Assembly: GCF_900142135.1 (NCBI RefSeq)
Contig: NZ_FQZU01000018.1
Span: forward strand, 509-64,508
DNA: 64,000 bases
Direction of reading: 5' to 3'
Source: Desulfatibacillum alkenivorans DSM 16219
GTDB taxonomy: Bacteria > Desulfobacterota > Desulfobacteria > Desulfobacterales > Desulfatibacillaceae
Shown: piece after piece, positions 25,667-34,456 of the stretch
How the letters are laid out: each line of letters starts with the position of its first letter
How positions within the stretch are numbered: position 1 is the first letter of the stretch
Notes under the pieces: model-generated
What the model was told of the DNA's origin: nothing
Database searches by the model: none
Seen by the model: the letters and a program-made list of their open reading frames with translations, nothing else
Position numbers and translations under genes: made by a program

Positions 25667-27933
25667 GCAAGCCTTTAGTCATTGTGGAATCACCCACAAA
25701 AGTTCGTACCGTAAAAAAGTATTTGGGAAACGATTATAATGTGGCCGCCACCGTGGGCCACGTGAGGGATCTGCCTCAGAAGAATATCGGTATTGATATT
25801 GATAATAATTTCGAGCCTCAATACGAAGTCATTCCCGGTAAGCAAAAAGTCATCTCCAACCTGAAAAAGCTCGCAAAGGATGCGGCTGAAATATTTCTGG
25901 CCCCTGACCCGGACCGTGAAGGGGAGGCCATCGCCTGGCACACGGCCCAACTGCTGCAAGGGAAAAACCGGCGCTTCCACCGGGTGCTTTTTCATGAGCT
26001 GACCAAGAACGCCATCCTCAAATCCATGCAAAACCCTCTGGAACTGGACAAAAGCAAGTTCGAAGCCCAGCAAATTCGCCGCATCCTGGACAGACTGGTG
26101 GGCTATCAGGTGTCGCCGCTCTTGTGGAAGAAGGTGCAGCGGGGATTGTCCGCAGGCAGGGTGCAAACCGTGGCCGTGCGCATGATTTGCGAGCGGGAGC
26201 GGGAGATCCAGGCCTTCGATCCGGAGGAATACTGGAGCATCACCGCCCATCTGCAAAAGGACGAACCTCCGGTCTTTCCGGCCAAGCTCCTGAAGATCGA
26301 CGACAAAAAAGCCAAGGTGTCCAATCAGGAGGAAGCCGACGCCGTCCTTAAGGAGTTGGAAGGCGAAACCTATGTGGTGGACCGGGTTATCAAGAAAACG
26401 GTCAGAAGAAATCCTCTGCCGCCGTTCACCACCAGCAAGCTCCAGCAGGACTCCATCCATAAGCTGCGTTTTTCCGCCAAAAAGACCATGCTTTTGGCGC
26501 AGCAGCTTTATGAGGGCATCGACTTGGGACCGGGAGAGCCCGTGGGCCTCATCACCTACATGCGTACGGACTCCACCCGCGTTTCCAACGAGGCGGCCAT
26601 GGAAGCTCTGGGCTACATCGGCAAGGTGTACGGGCCCGAATACCGGCCGGACAAACCCCGGTTTTTTCAGAACAAGAAAAAGGTCCAGGACGCCCACGAA
26701 GCCATTCGCCCCACCAACGTGCTCCGCACTCCTAATCAGGTGTCGGACGTCTTGTCCAAGGATCAACTGGCCTTGTACACGTTGATCTGGCAGCGCTTTG
26801 TCGCCTCCCAGATGAATCCGGCCCTGTTTGATCAGACTTCCGTTTCCGTCAAGGCGGGGCGCTACATGTTTCACGCCACAGGGAGCACCTTGAAGTTCAA
26901 GGGATATCTCATGGTGTACGATTCCGGCGATGGGGACAAGGACGCCAACAAGATCATGCTGCCCGTGCTGGAGGAAAAAATGATCCTTCAGTGCACCAAG
27001 CTGGAGCCCAAACAGCACTTCACTCAGCCGCCTCCGCGCTTTTCAGAGGCCAGCCTGGTCAAAGAGCTGGAGGAAAACGGGATCGGCCGCCCCAGCACCT
27101 ATGCGGCCATTTTATCCACCATTCGGGATAAAGGCTACGTGGAACTGGTCAAGCGCTATTTCCGGCCCAGCGAGTTGGGGTTCATTGTCAACGATCTTTT
27201 GGTTTCCAGCTTTGGGGACATCTTTGAAGTGCCTTTCACCGCCCAGATGGAGGACAACCTGGACAAGGTGGAAACCTCCCAGGCCAATTCCCTGGAAATT
27301 CTGAACGCTTTCTATAATTCCTTTAAACAGGACCTGGAAAACGCCGGCGACACAATGGTCAGCGTCAAGGGCGTGGGCGTGCCCACCGGCATCAAGTGCC
27401 CCCAGTGCGAAAAGGAATTGCACATCAAAATTGGAAAAAACGGCCCCTTCCTGGCCTGCTCGGGATATCCCGACTGCCGCTTTACACGGAATTACGAACG
27501 GGACGAAAAGGGCGGCATTGTCATGGAAACGCCCCCCGAGACCGAGGAGACCGACGAGGTCTGCGACAAGTGCGGCAAGCCCATGCTGGTCAAAAGCGGC
27601 CCGTATGGAACCTTTCTCGGGTGCTCGGGATATCCTGATTGCAAAAACACCAAAACCATGAACGGCGGCGCCCAGCAGAATCAGGCCACGGGCATCAAAT
27701 GCCCGGTGGAGGGCTGCGACGGCGAAATTCATGAAAGACGGTCCAAGCGGGGCAAGGTTTTTTACGGGTGCAGCAGATATCCCAAATGCGATTTTGCAAC
27801 CTGGGACAAGCCCGTGGACAAACCCTGCCCGGTCTGCCAATCTCCCTTTCTTGTGGAAAAATCCACCAAGAAAAGCGGCGTATATTTAAAGTGCCCGACC
27901 CGCGGCTGTAAATACAGGGAGGACCACCAATAG
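25663..27933 (+). CDS. topA: DNA topoisomerase I
   Basis: 756-residue type IA topoisomerase that relaxes negative supercoils. Toprim motifs VIVESPTKVRTVKKYLG (residues 6-22) and DPDREGEAIAWH are intact. The active-site Tyr is in TYMRTDSTR (about 303). After residue 565 come three to four C4 zinc-finger repeats (CPQCEKELHIK, CDKCGKPMLVK, CPVEGCDGEI, CPVCQSPFLVEK). GTG start, translationally coupled to dprA. Confidence 0.97.
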   Translation: MSKPLVIVESPTKVRTVKKYLGNDYNVAATVGHVRDLPQKNIGIDIDNNFEPQYEVIPGKQKVISNLKKLAKDAAEIFLAPDPDREGEAIAWHTAQLLQGKNRRFHRVLFHELTKNAILKSMQNPLELDKSKFEAQQIRRILDRLVGYQVSPLLWKKVQRGLSAGRVQTVAVRMICEREREIQAFDPEEYWSITAHLQKDEPPVFPAKLLKIDDKKAKVSNQEEADAVLKELEGETYVVDRVIKKTVRRNPLPPFTTSKLQQDSIHKLRFSAKKTMLLAQQLYEGIDLGPGEPVGLITYMRTDSTRVSNEAAMEALGYIGKVYGPEYRPDKPRFFQNKKKVQDAHEAIRPTNVLRTPNQVSDVLSKDQLALYTLIWQRFVASQMNPALFDQTSVSVKAGRYMFHATGSTLKFKGYLMVYDSGDGDKDANKIMLPVLEEKMILQCTKLEPKQHFTQPPPRFSEASLVKELEENGIGRPSTYAAILSTIRDKGYVELVKRYFRPSELGFIVNDLLVSSFGDIFEVPFTAQMEDNLDKVETSQANSLEILNAFYNSFKQDLENAGDTMVSVKGVGVPTGIKCPQCEKELHIKIGKNGPFLACSGYPDCRFTRNYERDEKGGIVMETPPETEETDEVCDKCGKPMLVKSGPYGTFLGCSGYPDCKNTKTMNGGAQQNQATGIKCPVEGCDGEIHERRSKRGKVFYGCSRYPKCDFATWDKPVDKPCPVCQSPFLVEKSTKKSGVYLKCPTRGCKYREDHQ

Positions 27934-28355
27934 CCGCCTTGGGAAAATGGCTTAGCCTTATTTGAATTGTTTTCATGCTTAGCAACGCCTTGGAGCGTCC
28001 CCTGCTTCAAGGCGTTTTTTGTTTTTGATGGGGCGATTCAGCTTCTTGTATATCCATCTGTTTATTAGCAAAGAATTTGAAAAAGAAAGATGTTATTCGG
28101 GGGCAGTGCGAATGAATATAGCCTAATAGTGGGATAATTATGTAGACAATCCCTTTTGTTTGTGACACTATAGGCGACTTTATTTCAGCAACTTTCAAAT
28201 TGGCTGAAATTTTGTGGTAATGCCTGGGTCGGGTTAAACACTGCGGCGGTCTTGCCGCCCTAAAACGAAAAGAGGGGGATGCAAGGCTTCCAAGCAGCAA
28301 AGCGGAGCCTGATCGTACATCAAAACATAATCATTTTATCAGCTCGGAGGAAAAT
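27934..28355. other. Spacer between topA and the outer-membrane protein gene
   Basis: Holds the topA terminator near its start; the rest is AT-rich with no gene that I can support. The minus-strand open frame 28007-28300 has no protein-like sequence. Confidence 0.5.
27984..28026 (+). terminator. Rho-independent terminator of topA
   Basis: Stem aacgccttg / caaggcgtt (27984-27992 / 28008-28016) followed by a run of T interrupted by one G. Confidence 0.85.
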
Positions 28356-28997
28356 ATGAAAAAGATTTATTGGATTGTTGCAACAGTTATTATCATGGCT
28401 GCATTTTTCAGCGCGCCCGCCATGGCGGACGATGCAACCGGCACGTGGGCTGTGGGCGTTAAGGCGGGATACAATAACATATTGGATGATACCAAGCTGG
28501 AAACCCAGTCCGGCGATATTGACTACGTATACGACGAAACAGCCGTGTTCGGGATTTACGGAACCTATTATTTCAACAAATATTGCTCCCTGGCTTTCGG
28601 CGTTGATTATTCCGAATACACATTTACAGAGGAAACGGCCGGAGTTGCCCTCGAGGCCGGCGATATTCAGCAAATCCCGGTGTACTTCACCGTGCGGGGG
28701 CATTGGGCCAACGACTCCATTTGCACGCCTTACGCAGGCATAGGCATGGGCTACTACTTCAACGAATTTGATCAAAAAGTCACGGGTCCCTCTGTCGAGC
28801 TTAAGAATGATTTTGGCTTTCACGCAGTGGGCGGCGTGGAAACCCGTTTTACGGAGAATTTCGGAGTGGATGTGGAATTGAAATATACGGATCACTCTTC
28901 GGAATATGAGTTTGATTACGGAGTCTTAACCTTGCATGAAAGCACAGATCTGGATGCTTTCTCGGTCACTCTCGGGTTCAAATACTACTTCAAATAG
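28356..28997 (+). CDS. Outer-membrane beta-barrel protein (OmpW/OmpA-barrel-like)
   Basis: 213 residues with a signal peptide cut after AMA (about residue 24). The mature part alternates aromatic and polar residues in eight-strand-like fashion (VGVKAGYNN, FGIYGTYYF, YAGIGMGYYF, AVGGVETRF) and ends in FKYYFK with a C-terminal aromatic, as outer-membrane barrels do. It is acidic and Tyr-rich. Ligand unknown. GGAGG lies 6 bp before the ATG and a strong terminator follows. Confidence 0.8.
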   Translation: MKKIYWIVATVIIMAAFFSAPAMADDATGTWAVGVKAGYNNILDDTKLETQSGDIDYVYDETAVFGIYGTYYFNKYCSLAFGVDYSEYTFTEETAGVALEAGDIQQIPVYFTVRGHWANDSICTPYAGIGMGYYFNEFDQKVTGPSVELKNDFGFHAVGGVETRFTENFGVDVELKYTDHSSEYEFDYGVLTLHESTDLDAFSVTLGFKYYFK

Positions 28998-29016
28998 AGT
29001 TTTTCTCCTTTAGATC

Positions 29017-29053
29017 AAACGCCCCGGCCGCCGAGCGGTCCGGGGCGTTTTGC
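29017..29053 (+). terminator. Terminator of the outer-membrane protein gene
   Basis: 11-bp stem (29017-29027 / 29040-29050, aaacgccccgg / ccggggcgttt) with a short inner stem. The plus-strand T-run is brief. The palindrome is nearly symmetric and may also serve the converging minus-strand gene. Confidence 0.8.
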
Positions 29054-29056
29054 GTC

Positions 29057-29311
29057 CTATTCTTCAAGAGCCTTTCCCTTTTCCTCGATGGCGTTTCTTG
29101 CGTCATAGTCGCTTTTCAGCATGATGTATGTGGAACTTCCCGGATAGTAATAAGCCAGCGCCTGGGATTCGATTAGCGACTGCACCTCGGGTTTGATGGC
29201 CCGGAACCTCATCCCCACCTTTTTGGCCAGGTCTTTCGGATATAACATGGGCTTTCCCCGTTTGGAGCTGTCTTTCAGAGCGGCCAGAATTTTTTCCTGT
29301 ATCTCGTTCAT
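29057..29311 (-). CDS. Small winged-helix-like protein, possible autorepressor
   Basis: 84 residues. Start chosen at the second ATG (29311) because AAGGAG stands at proper distance. The helices (EIQEKILAALKDSS, YPKDLAKKVGM, RAIKPEVQSLIES) followed by a strand pair (ALAYYYPGSSTYIML) fit a small winged helix. Its own promoter carries a 9-2-9 palindrome, so self-regulation is plausible. No named family recognised. Confidence 0.6.
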   Translation of the reverse strand: MNEIQEKILAALKDSSKRGKPMLYPKDLAKKVGMRFRAIKPEVQSLIESQALAYYYPGSSTYIMLKSDYDARNAIEEKGKALEE

Positions 29312-29369
29312 ATGCATCTCCTTTGTTTTTGAGTGGAAAGAGGCAAGTTCCGCCTCTCTTGGGAGAAAG

Positions 29370-29397
29370 TATGTACTTAAGTAAGTACATTTGTCAA
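29370..29397 (-). promoter_or_regulatory. Promoter with embedded palindromic operator
   Basis: On the minus strand a perfect TTGACA (29397-29392), 16-bp spacer and TACATA (29375-29370). A perfect 9-bp inverted repeat with a 2-bp centre (29371-29390, atgtactta / taagtacat on the plus strand) covers the spacer and the -10. A repressor bound there would block RNA polymerase. Confidence 0.6.
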
Positions 29398-29417
29398 TAA
29401 AAAATTTTGCGCCTTAA

Positions 29418-29834
29418 CTAACCCATCCGTTTTTTAAACTCCAATTGGAACGAATCAGGCAGCAATTCAAAGAGGTTATTGCGGGAGATGTATTTGTAAA
29501 ATGATTGTCCGCCTTTGACGTTGGAAAAGTAGCTGCGGGAGACTGGATAGTTTTTCCAAAAGGTTTCCAAATAGTGTGCGGCCTTTTGCTTAGGCGGCCA
29601 ATCCTTTGGGTAGTCGGTCGCTTTCCACTTTTTGTGCTCAGGAATTTCCGGCGGGAGTTTTTCGGTGATTTCCCCCAGATCGACAAGGCTGGAAAGTCCC
29701 GATTTCAGCGTGTAGAAGCCTTCTTTCCCGGACTTTAGTTTTTCAATACGGTCTTTGAGCCTTTTGTTTTCGGCTTCAAGGGAGGCGATGCGGGCTTTTA
29801 ATGCTTCAATTTCATCAAGTTGAGCTTCTTCCAT
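29418..29834 (-). CDS. Coiled-coil hypothetical protein
   Basis: 138 residues from the ATG at 29834, which has AGGAG upstream; a TTG at 29867 would add 11. Residues 1-35 form a strong heptad coiled coil (EALKARIASLEAENKRLKDR). The rest is soluble, with an aromatic-rich segment (KAAHYLETFWKNYPVSRSYFSN, about 85-106). No signal peptide. Not recognised. Confidence 0.55.
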   Translation of the reverse strand: MEEAQLDEIEALKARIASLEAENKRLKDRIEKLKSGKEGFYTLKSGLSSLVDLGEITEKLPPEIPEHKKWKATDYPKDWPPKQKAAHYLETFWKNYPVSRSYFSNVKGGQSFYKYISRNNLFELLPDSFQLEFKKRMG

Positions 29835-30094
29835 GGAATCAAGCTCTCCTTCCTGATTAAATTCCAAGTTAAGAAAGGCTGCATGGATTTTATACCTTGA
29901 AACCGTATATCTATCAAGTCTTCATGGGTAAACGCAATCCAAACAAAATAGGGGTTGCAAAATTTCGTCAATTGTTGCACAACCGCTCCGGAAGTTGATT
30001 CACGCGTTTGGGGCAGGGACGCCTGGAAATGGGAGGCGGCATCTGTCCGAGGCGCGTTTTTATTTTTATTCAAAAGAGGCTGGAAAAATTAGCC

Positions 30095-31945
30095 ATGGCA
30101 AATAAAGAGCAAAACAGCGGCATCCGCAATGTGGCGATCATCGCCCACGTCGACCACGGAAAAACCACCCTGGTGGACGCTATGTTCCGTCAATCCGGCA
30201 TGTTCCGGGAAGGAGCGGTGGTCCAGGACCGCCTGATGGACAATCTGGAACTGGAGCGGGAGCGCGGCATCACCATTGCGGCCAAGAACTGCTCCGTGAA
30301 ATACAAAGACATCAAGATCAACATCATCGACACCCCCGGCCACGCCGACTTTGGCGGAGAGGTGGAGCGCGCCCTGACCATGGCCGACGGCGCCCTGCTT
30401 TTGGTGGACGCGTCGGAAGGCCCGCTGCCCCAGACCCGTTTCGTCTTGCAGAAAACCCTGCAGGCGGGCCTGCCGGTTCTGGTGGTCATCAATAAGATCG
30501 ACCGCAAAGACGCCCGCCCGGACGAAGTCCTGGACGAAATATACGACCTGTTCATTGACCTGGACGCCACGGACGAGCAGCTTGATTTTCCCTATCTTTA
30601 CGCTATCGGCCGGGACGGGGTCGCCATGGAATCCCCTGAGGATAAAGGCGAAGACCTGCGCCTGCTGTTCGACGCCATTTTAGAAAAGGTTCCGCCTCCG
30701 TCCTATGATCCTGATGAACCTTTTCAGATGCTGGTGGCCGACCTCAGCTATTCCGACTACGTGGGCAGGCTGGCCGTGGGCCGCGTCTTTAACGGGCGCG
30801 TGAAACAGCGCCAGGAACTGGTTTGCCTGTCTGAAAAGGACAAGCACATCCCCCTGAAGGTGACCAAGCTCCAGTCTTACGAAGGAAACTCCCTGGCGGA
30901 AATCACCGGCGCCGAACCCGGCGATATCGTGGTGTTGGCCGGCATCGAAAACGTGACCATCGGCGACACCATTTGCACCCTGGACGCCCCCAAGGCTTTG
31001 CCGCGCGTACGGGTGGACGAGCCCACCGTGTCCATGCGTTTCGGCCCCAACACCTCGCCCCTGGCCGGCAAGGAAGGCAAGCTGGTGCAGTCCTCCAAGA
31101 TCGAGGAGCGGCTTTTCAAGGAAACCCTGCTGAACGTGGGCATCCAGGTGGAGTTGGCCGAAGACAGGGAAAGCTATATTGTCAAGGGCCGGGGCGAGTT
31201 CCAGATGGCCATCCTGGTGGAAACCATGCGCCGGGAGGGCTTTGAACTCACGGTGGGCAGGCCCCAGGTCATCCTCCGGAAGAAAGAAGGCGTGCTCATG
31301 GAGCCCATCGAGCACTTGTTCATCGACTGCAGCGAGGAGTTCATGGGCGTAGTCACGGAAAAAATTTCCATGCGCAAAGGCAAAATGACCAACATGGTCA
31401 ACAAGGGCACCGGCCGGGTCCGCATGGAGTTTTCCACGCCGTCTCGCGGCCTTATCGGCTATAGGGACGAGTTTCTCACCGACACCAAGGGCACGGGCAT
31501 CATGAACTCCATCCTGGAGGGATACGGCGAATACCGCGGCGACTTCCCCTCCCGGTTTTCCGGCTCCATCGTCTCCGACCGGGCCGGCTCTGCCGTGGCG
31601 TACGCCTTGTTTAACCTGGAGCCCAGAGGCCGCCTGTTCCTGGTTCCCAACGATCCCGTCTACGAGGGAATGATCGTGGGCGAGCACAATCGCGAAAACG
31701 ACATCAACGTCAATCCCTGCAAGGAGAAAAAGCTGACCAACATCCGGGCCTCCGGCAAGGACGACGCCGTCACCCTTACTCCTGTGAAAAAAATGACTTT
31801 GGAGCAGGCCCTGCACTTTATCAAGGAAGACGAGCTGGTGGAGGTCACGCCGAAATCCCTGCGTTTGCGTAAAGCCGTGCTTTCCGCCCAGGCCCGCTAC
31901 CAGATGCGCAACGCCAAAGCCAAAGCCTTGAATAAGGAACAGTAA
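30095..31945 (+). CDS. typA: Translational GTPase TypA/BipA
   Basis: 616-residue ribosome-associated GTPase involved in stress and low-temperature ribosome assembly. G1 AHVDHGKTTL, G3 DTPGHADFGGEVE, G4 NKIDR are intact. The C-terminal half has the BipA-specific region (RGRLFLVPNDPVYEGMIVGE, NVNPCKEKKLTNIRASG). ATG at 30095 chosen because the fold starts there; the 29-residue upstream frame has no family sequence. Confidence 0.96.
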   Translation: MANKEQNSGIRNVAIIAHVDHGKTTLVDAMFRQSGMFREGAVVQDRLMDNLELERERGITIAAKNCSVKYKDIKINIIDTPGHADFGGEVERALTMADGALLLVDASEGPLPQTRFVLQKTLQAGLPVLVVINKIDRKDARPDEVLDEIYDLFIDLDATDEQLDFPYLYAIGRDGVAMESPEDKGEDLRLLFDAILEKVPPPSYDPDEPFQMLVADLSYSDYVGRLAVGRVFNGRVKQRQELVCLSEKDKHIPLKVTKLQSYEGNSLAEITGAEPGDIVVLAGIENVTIGDTICTLDAPKALPRVRVDEPTVSMRFGPNTSPLAGKEGKLVQSSKIEERLFKETLLNVGIQVELAEDRESYIVKGRGEFQMAILVETMRREGFELTVGRPQVILRKKEGVLMEPIEHLFIDCSEEFMGVVTEKISMRKGKMTNMVNKGTGRVRMEFSTPSRGLIGYRDEFLTDTKGTGIMNSILEGYGEYRGDFPSRFSGSIVSDRAGSAVAYALFNLEPRGRLFLVPNDPVYEGMIVGEHNRENDINVNPCKEKKLTNIRASGKDDAVTLTPVKKMTLEQALHFIKEDELVEVTPKSLRLRKAVLSAQARYQMRNAKAKALNKEQ

Positions 31946-31986
31946 CAAAGAGAACGACGGAAAAGCGAAAATATAAAAGATTAGCT

Positions 31987-32050
31987 GCGCCTCCGGCGGC
32001 GAACTTTTTGTAAAAAGTTCGACAAAAACTTTTCCATGGCGCTTCGCGCA
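31987..32050 (+). repeat. Dispersed extragenic repeat, copy 2 (gcgcctccggcggc type)
   Basis: Near-identical to 9402-9464, again just after the 3' end of a plus-strand gene (typA). Confidence 0.75.
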
Positions 32051-32102
32051 AGAGAATGTCAGGCGGAAGCGGGCGCATACATCGAACCGACAAAACTGGA
32101 TG

Positions 32103-32330
32103 GAGTTCCTTTTGTTGGGTTTCGTTTGAATCTTTCCTGGGTTCGGGCGTCCTCACTAACGGATTTAACCGTTAGGCCTTTTTAAAACCGAACATACTCT
32201 ACCCAACCTGCCGTCTTTATAAATAAAACGTAGGTTGGGCAGAGCCCCGCGAAACCCAACAAATGAGGACGTACAAAGCGTCCAGGCGCCTCGGTTTTCA
32301 GAGCACAGCTCCTCACCCCGGCCAGCCCTG
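32103..32330 (+). repeat. MITE-like palindromic repeat, copy A
   Basis: Begins ttttgttgggtttcg and later carries the inverse gcgaaacccaacaaa (32249-32263), so the two ends of the first about 165 bp are inverted. It matches 34211-34440 at a constant offset of about 2108 bp with moderate identity. Lies downstream of the CoA-transferase gene. Confidence 0.7.
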
Positions 32331-32394
32331 GCAAGATGTTGCTTTACCAGGGCTGATTAACCAATTCCGCACTCCAAGCACTTAAGCATAACAC

Positions 32395-33705
32395 CTATAA
32401 CAATCCGTACTGCACGGCGTCCCTTTCCAACTGCCCGCGGAAGTCGGGATGGGCGATGGAGATCATGGCCTGCACCCGCTGGGACGTGGTTTTTTGCCAT
32501 AAATAGGCGATGCCGAACTCTGTCACAATGTACATGACGTCGGCCCGGACGCTGGTGACGGCGGTGCCCGGAGCAAAGACGGAGACGATCCGGGACTGCA
32601 GGCCGCCGTTTCTGTCCTTGTAAGTGGACTTGAGGGCGATGAAGGATTTGCCGCCCTTGGACTGGGTTGCGCCCCGGACGAAGTCAGCCTGGCCGCCGGT
32701 TCCGCTGTACATGGAAAAGCCTATGGACTCGGAGGCCACCTGACCGGTCAGATCCACTGACAGAGCGTTGTTGATGGAGATGAAGTTGTCGTTCCGGGCG
32801 ATGTTTTGGCGGTTGTTCACGTAAAATACCGGGGCGAAAGTCAATGTGGGGTTCCGGTCGATGAACTCATAGGTGGCTTTGGAGCCGATGCATAATCCGC
32901 CGATAAGCCCTTTGCCGTGGTGGAAGTTCTTGGCCCGGTTGGTGATGACTCCCCGCTCGGCCAGGTCCACCATGGAATCCGTTAGCAATTCCGTGTGTAT
33001 GCCAAGGTCCTTTTTGTGGTCCAAAAAGTGTCCCACGGCGTTGGCCACCCCGCCGATTCCAATCTGGATTGTGGCCCGGTCCGGAACCTGCTCGGCGATC
33101 AACTGGCCTATTTTCATTTCCGCTTCCCCGATTTTTATCTCGGGCATTTCGGGAATAGGATGGCTGCTTTCCACAATGGCGTCCACCTCGCTCACGTGGA
33201 TGACGTTTTCCACGCCGTTTACGTATGGGCATTGATCGTTCACCTGGACGACCACCTTTTTCACGAGGTCGCGCATGAACCCGTTGTGGTAGATGCCCGT
33301 AGGGCCGAAGCTCATGTAACCCTTGGCGTCCGGCGGAGATACTTCACACATGAGATAATCCCAGTCCGCCACGCCGTAGCAGGCTTTATCCGCATTGGAG
33401 AAATGAAAGGAAAAATTCTCCGTGTTTTTTTCCGCAGCGAACATTCTTTCCACGGGCCCGTAAAAAGTAGTGATGTAGTTCAAATGCCCCTTGTACTCCC
33501 TTTTCAGAAATTCAAAAGGATACATCAACAGCCCGGACCACAAAGTGACGTTCTCCAGTTCCTGATAGCGTTTGCACAAGGCGTTGACCAAGTCCGGAGG
33601 AGCGCTGTTGGCGCCTGAAAAGGTGATGTTCTCTCCTGATTTGATGTGGGACATGGCTTCTTCCGCAGTGGTCAGCTTCTGCTTGTAAAGACTCATCCAT
33701 TCCAT
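32395..33705 (-). CDS. Acetyl-CoA hydrolase/transferase family protein
   Basis: 436-residue family I CoA-transferase (Cat1 / 4-hydroxybutyrate CoA-transferase / acetyl-CoA hydrolase relatives). It moves CoA between short-chain acids, the usual partner being acetate. Features: MSHIKSGENITFSGANSAP near the start, the glycine-rich IQIGIGGVANAVG (about 227-239), and a C-terminal GTAVTSVRADVMYIVTEFGIAYL. Start chosen at the ATG 33705 with AAGGAGAG upstream; the upstream ATG at 33723 has no RBS. It sits alone between two related repeats. A role in fermentation or beta-oxidation products is likely, substrate unproven. Confidence 0.88.
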   Translation of the reverse strand: MEWMSLYKQKLTTAEEAMSHIKSGENITFSGANSAPPDLVNALCKRYQELENVTLWSGLLMYPFEFLKREYKGHLNYITTFYGPVERMFAAEKNTENFSFHFSNADKACYGVADWDYLMCEVSPPDAKGYMSFGPTGIYHNGFMRDLVKKVVVQVNDQCPYVNGVENVIHVSEVDAIVESSHPIPEMPEIKIGEAEMKIGQLIAEQVPDRATIQIGIGGVANAVGHFLDHKKDLGIHTELLTDSMVDLAERGVITNRAKNFHHGKGLIGGLCIGSKATYEFIDRNPTLTFAPVFYVNNRQNIARNDNFISINNALSVDLTGQVASESIGFSMYSGTGGQADFVRGATQSKGGKSFIALKSTYKDRNGGLQSRIVSVFAPGTAVTSVRADVMYIVTEFGIAYLWQKTTSQRVQAMISIAHPDFRGQLERDAVQYGLL

Positions 33706-34105
33706 GGCGGCTCTCCTTTTCATATGAGTTTGAACGCTGCGCCCGGTTTTGGATAAGCAAAACTGTCGCCGGGCTTTGCCGAACTAGTTAACCACTCGTT
33801 GAGCAACGCTTGTGCCAGGAAGAGCCTGTGAACACTTATGAGTTTAATGCTTTGATATTAAGATAAAAAATGCCATTAATGCGCGGTCGTGCGTACGCAG
33901 GTGAAGCATGTGGAATGTTGAAAGAATTTACAATATGTAAAATCAAAAGAGGAGACGGCCTAAAAAATTGGGGACTAATACCTTGGTGCGCATTGTTTTA
34001 TACGAAGTACTCACGCCACGGCTTGCAATGCCAGGGGCATAAGCGCGGCCGGGAAAGGCTCCAACGCGAATGGACTGGCGGGAACCGAGGTTGATTTTTG
34101 GAAAG

Positions 34106-34140
34106 GGTGGCCCTGGCAAGGTTTTTATTTGCCTGGGGCC
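34106..34140 (+). repeat. Extragenic palindrome (gggtggccctggcaa type)
   Basis: gggtggccctggcaa followed by tttgcctggg, a stem with one T-T mismatch. Same family as 9901-9936 and 45294-45327. Confidence 0.6.
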
Positions 34141-34210
34141 GGAGGCCAAAAGGTGCGGCTGATTAAGCATCTTGGAATTGGAGACGATGAGCGGACGGAC
34201 GGCCCGGGTC

Positions 34211-34440
34211 GAGTTCCTTTTGTTGGGTTTCGTTTGAAGCACCCCAGGCTTCGAGCGTCCTTAATAACAGATTCAACCGAAGGCCCTTTCTAATGCGGTG
34301 CTTATTCTATACAAACTACTGTTTTTATGAATAAAAAGCAGGTTGGGTGGAGACCCGTGAAACCCAATAAACAGGGGAGGCAGAGGGTTCCAAGCGTTTT
34401 GCTCCGCACCGGCGCGCTCCCCCGTCTTGGCCAGCCCTGT
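34211..34440 (+). repeat. MITE-like palindromic repeat, copy B
   Basis: Second copy of 32103-32330. It starts gagttccttttgttggg and contains gaaacccaataa at 34359-34370. It lies on the other side of the CoA-transferase gene in the same orientation. Confidence 0.7.
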
Positions 34441-34456
34441 TTTTGGCAGAGTATCT

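Larger units (their letters stand above)
33706..34456. other. Repeat-rich spacer before the radical SAM gene
   Basis: Contains an extragenic palindrome (34106-34140) and repeat copy B (34211-34440). Small open frames on both strands are by-products of repeats. No gene supported. Confidence 0.55.

Noticed and set aside
28007-28300. 97-codon minus-strand open frame after topA
   Set aside because: Overlaps the terminator and has no recognisable protein features.
33943-34242. 99-codon minus-strand open frame
   Set aside because: Covers extragenic palindromes and the MITE-like repeat; composition not protein-like.
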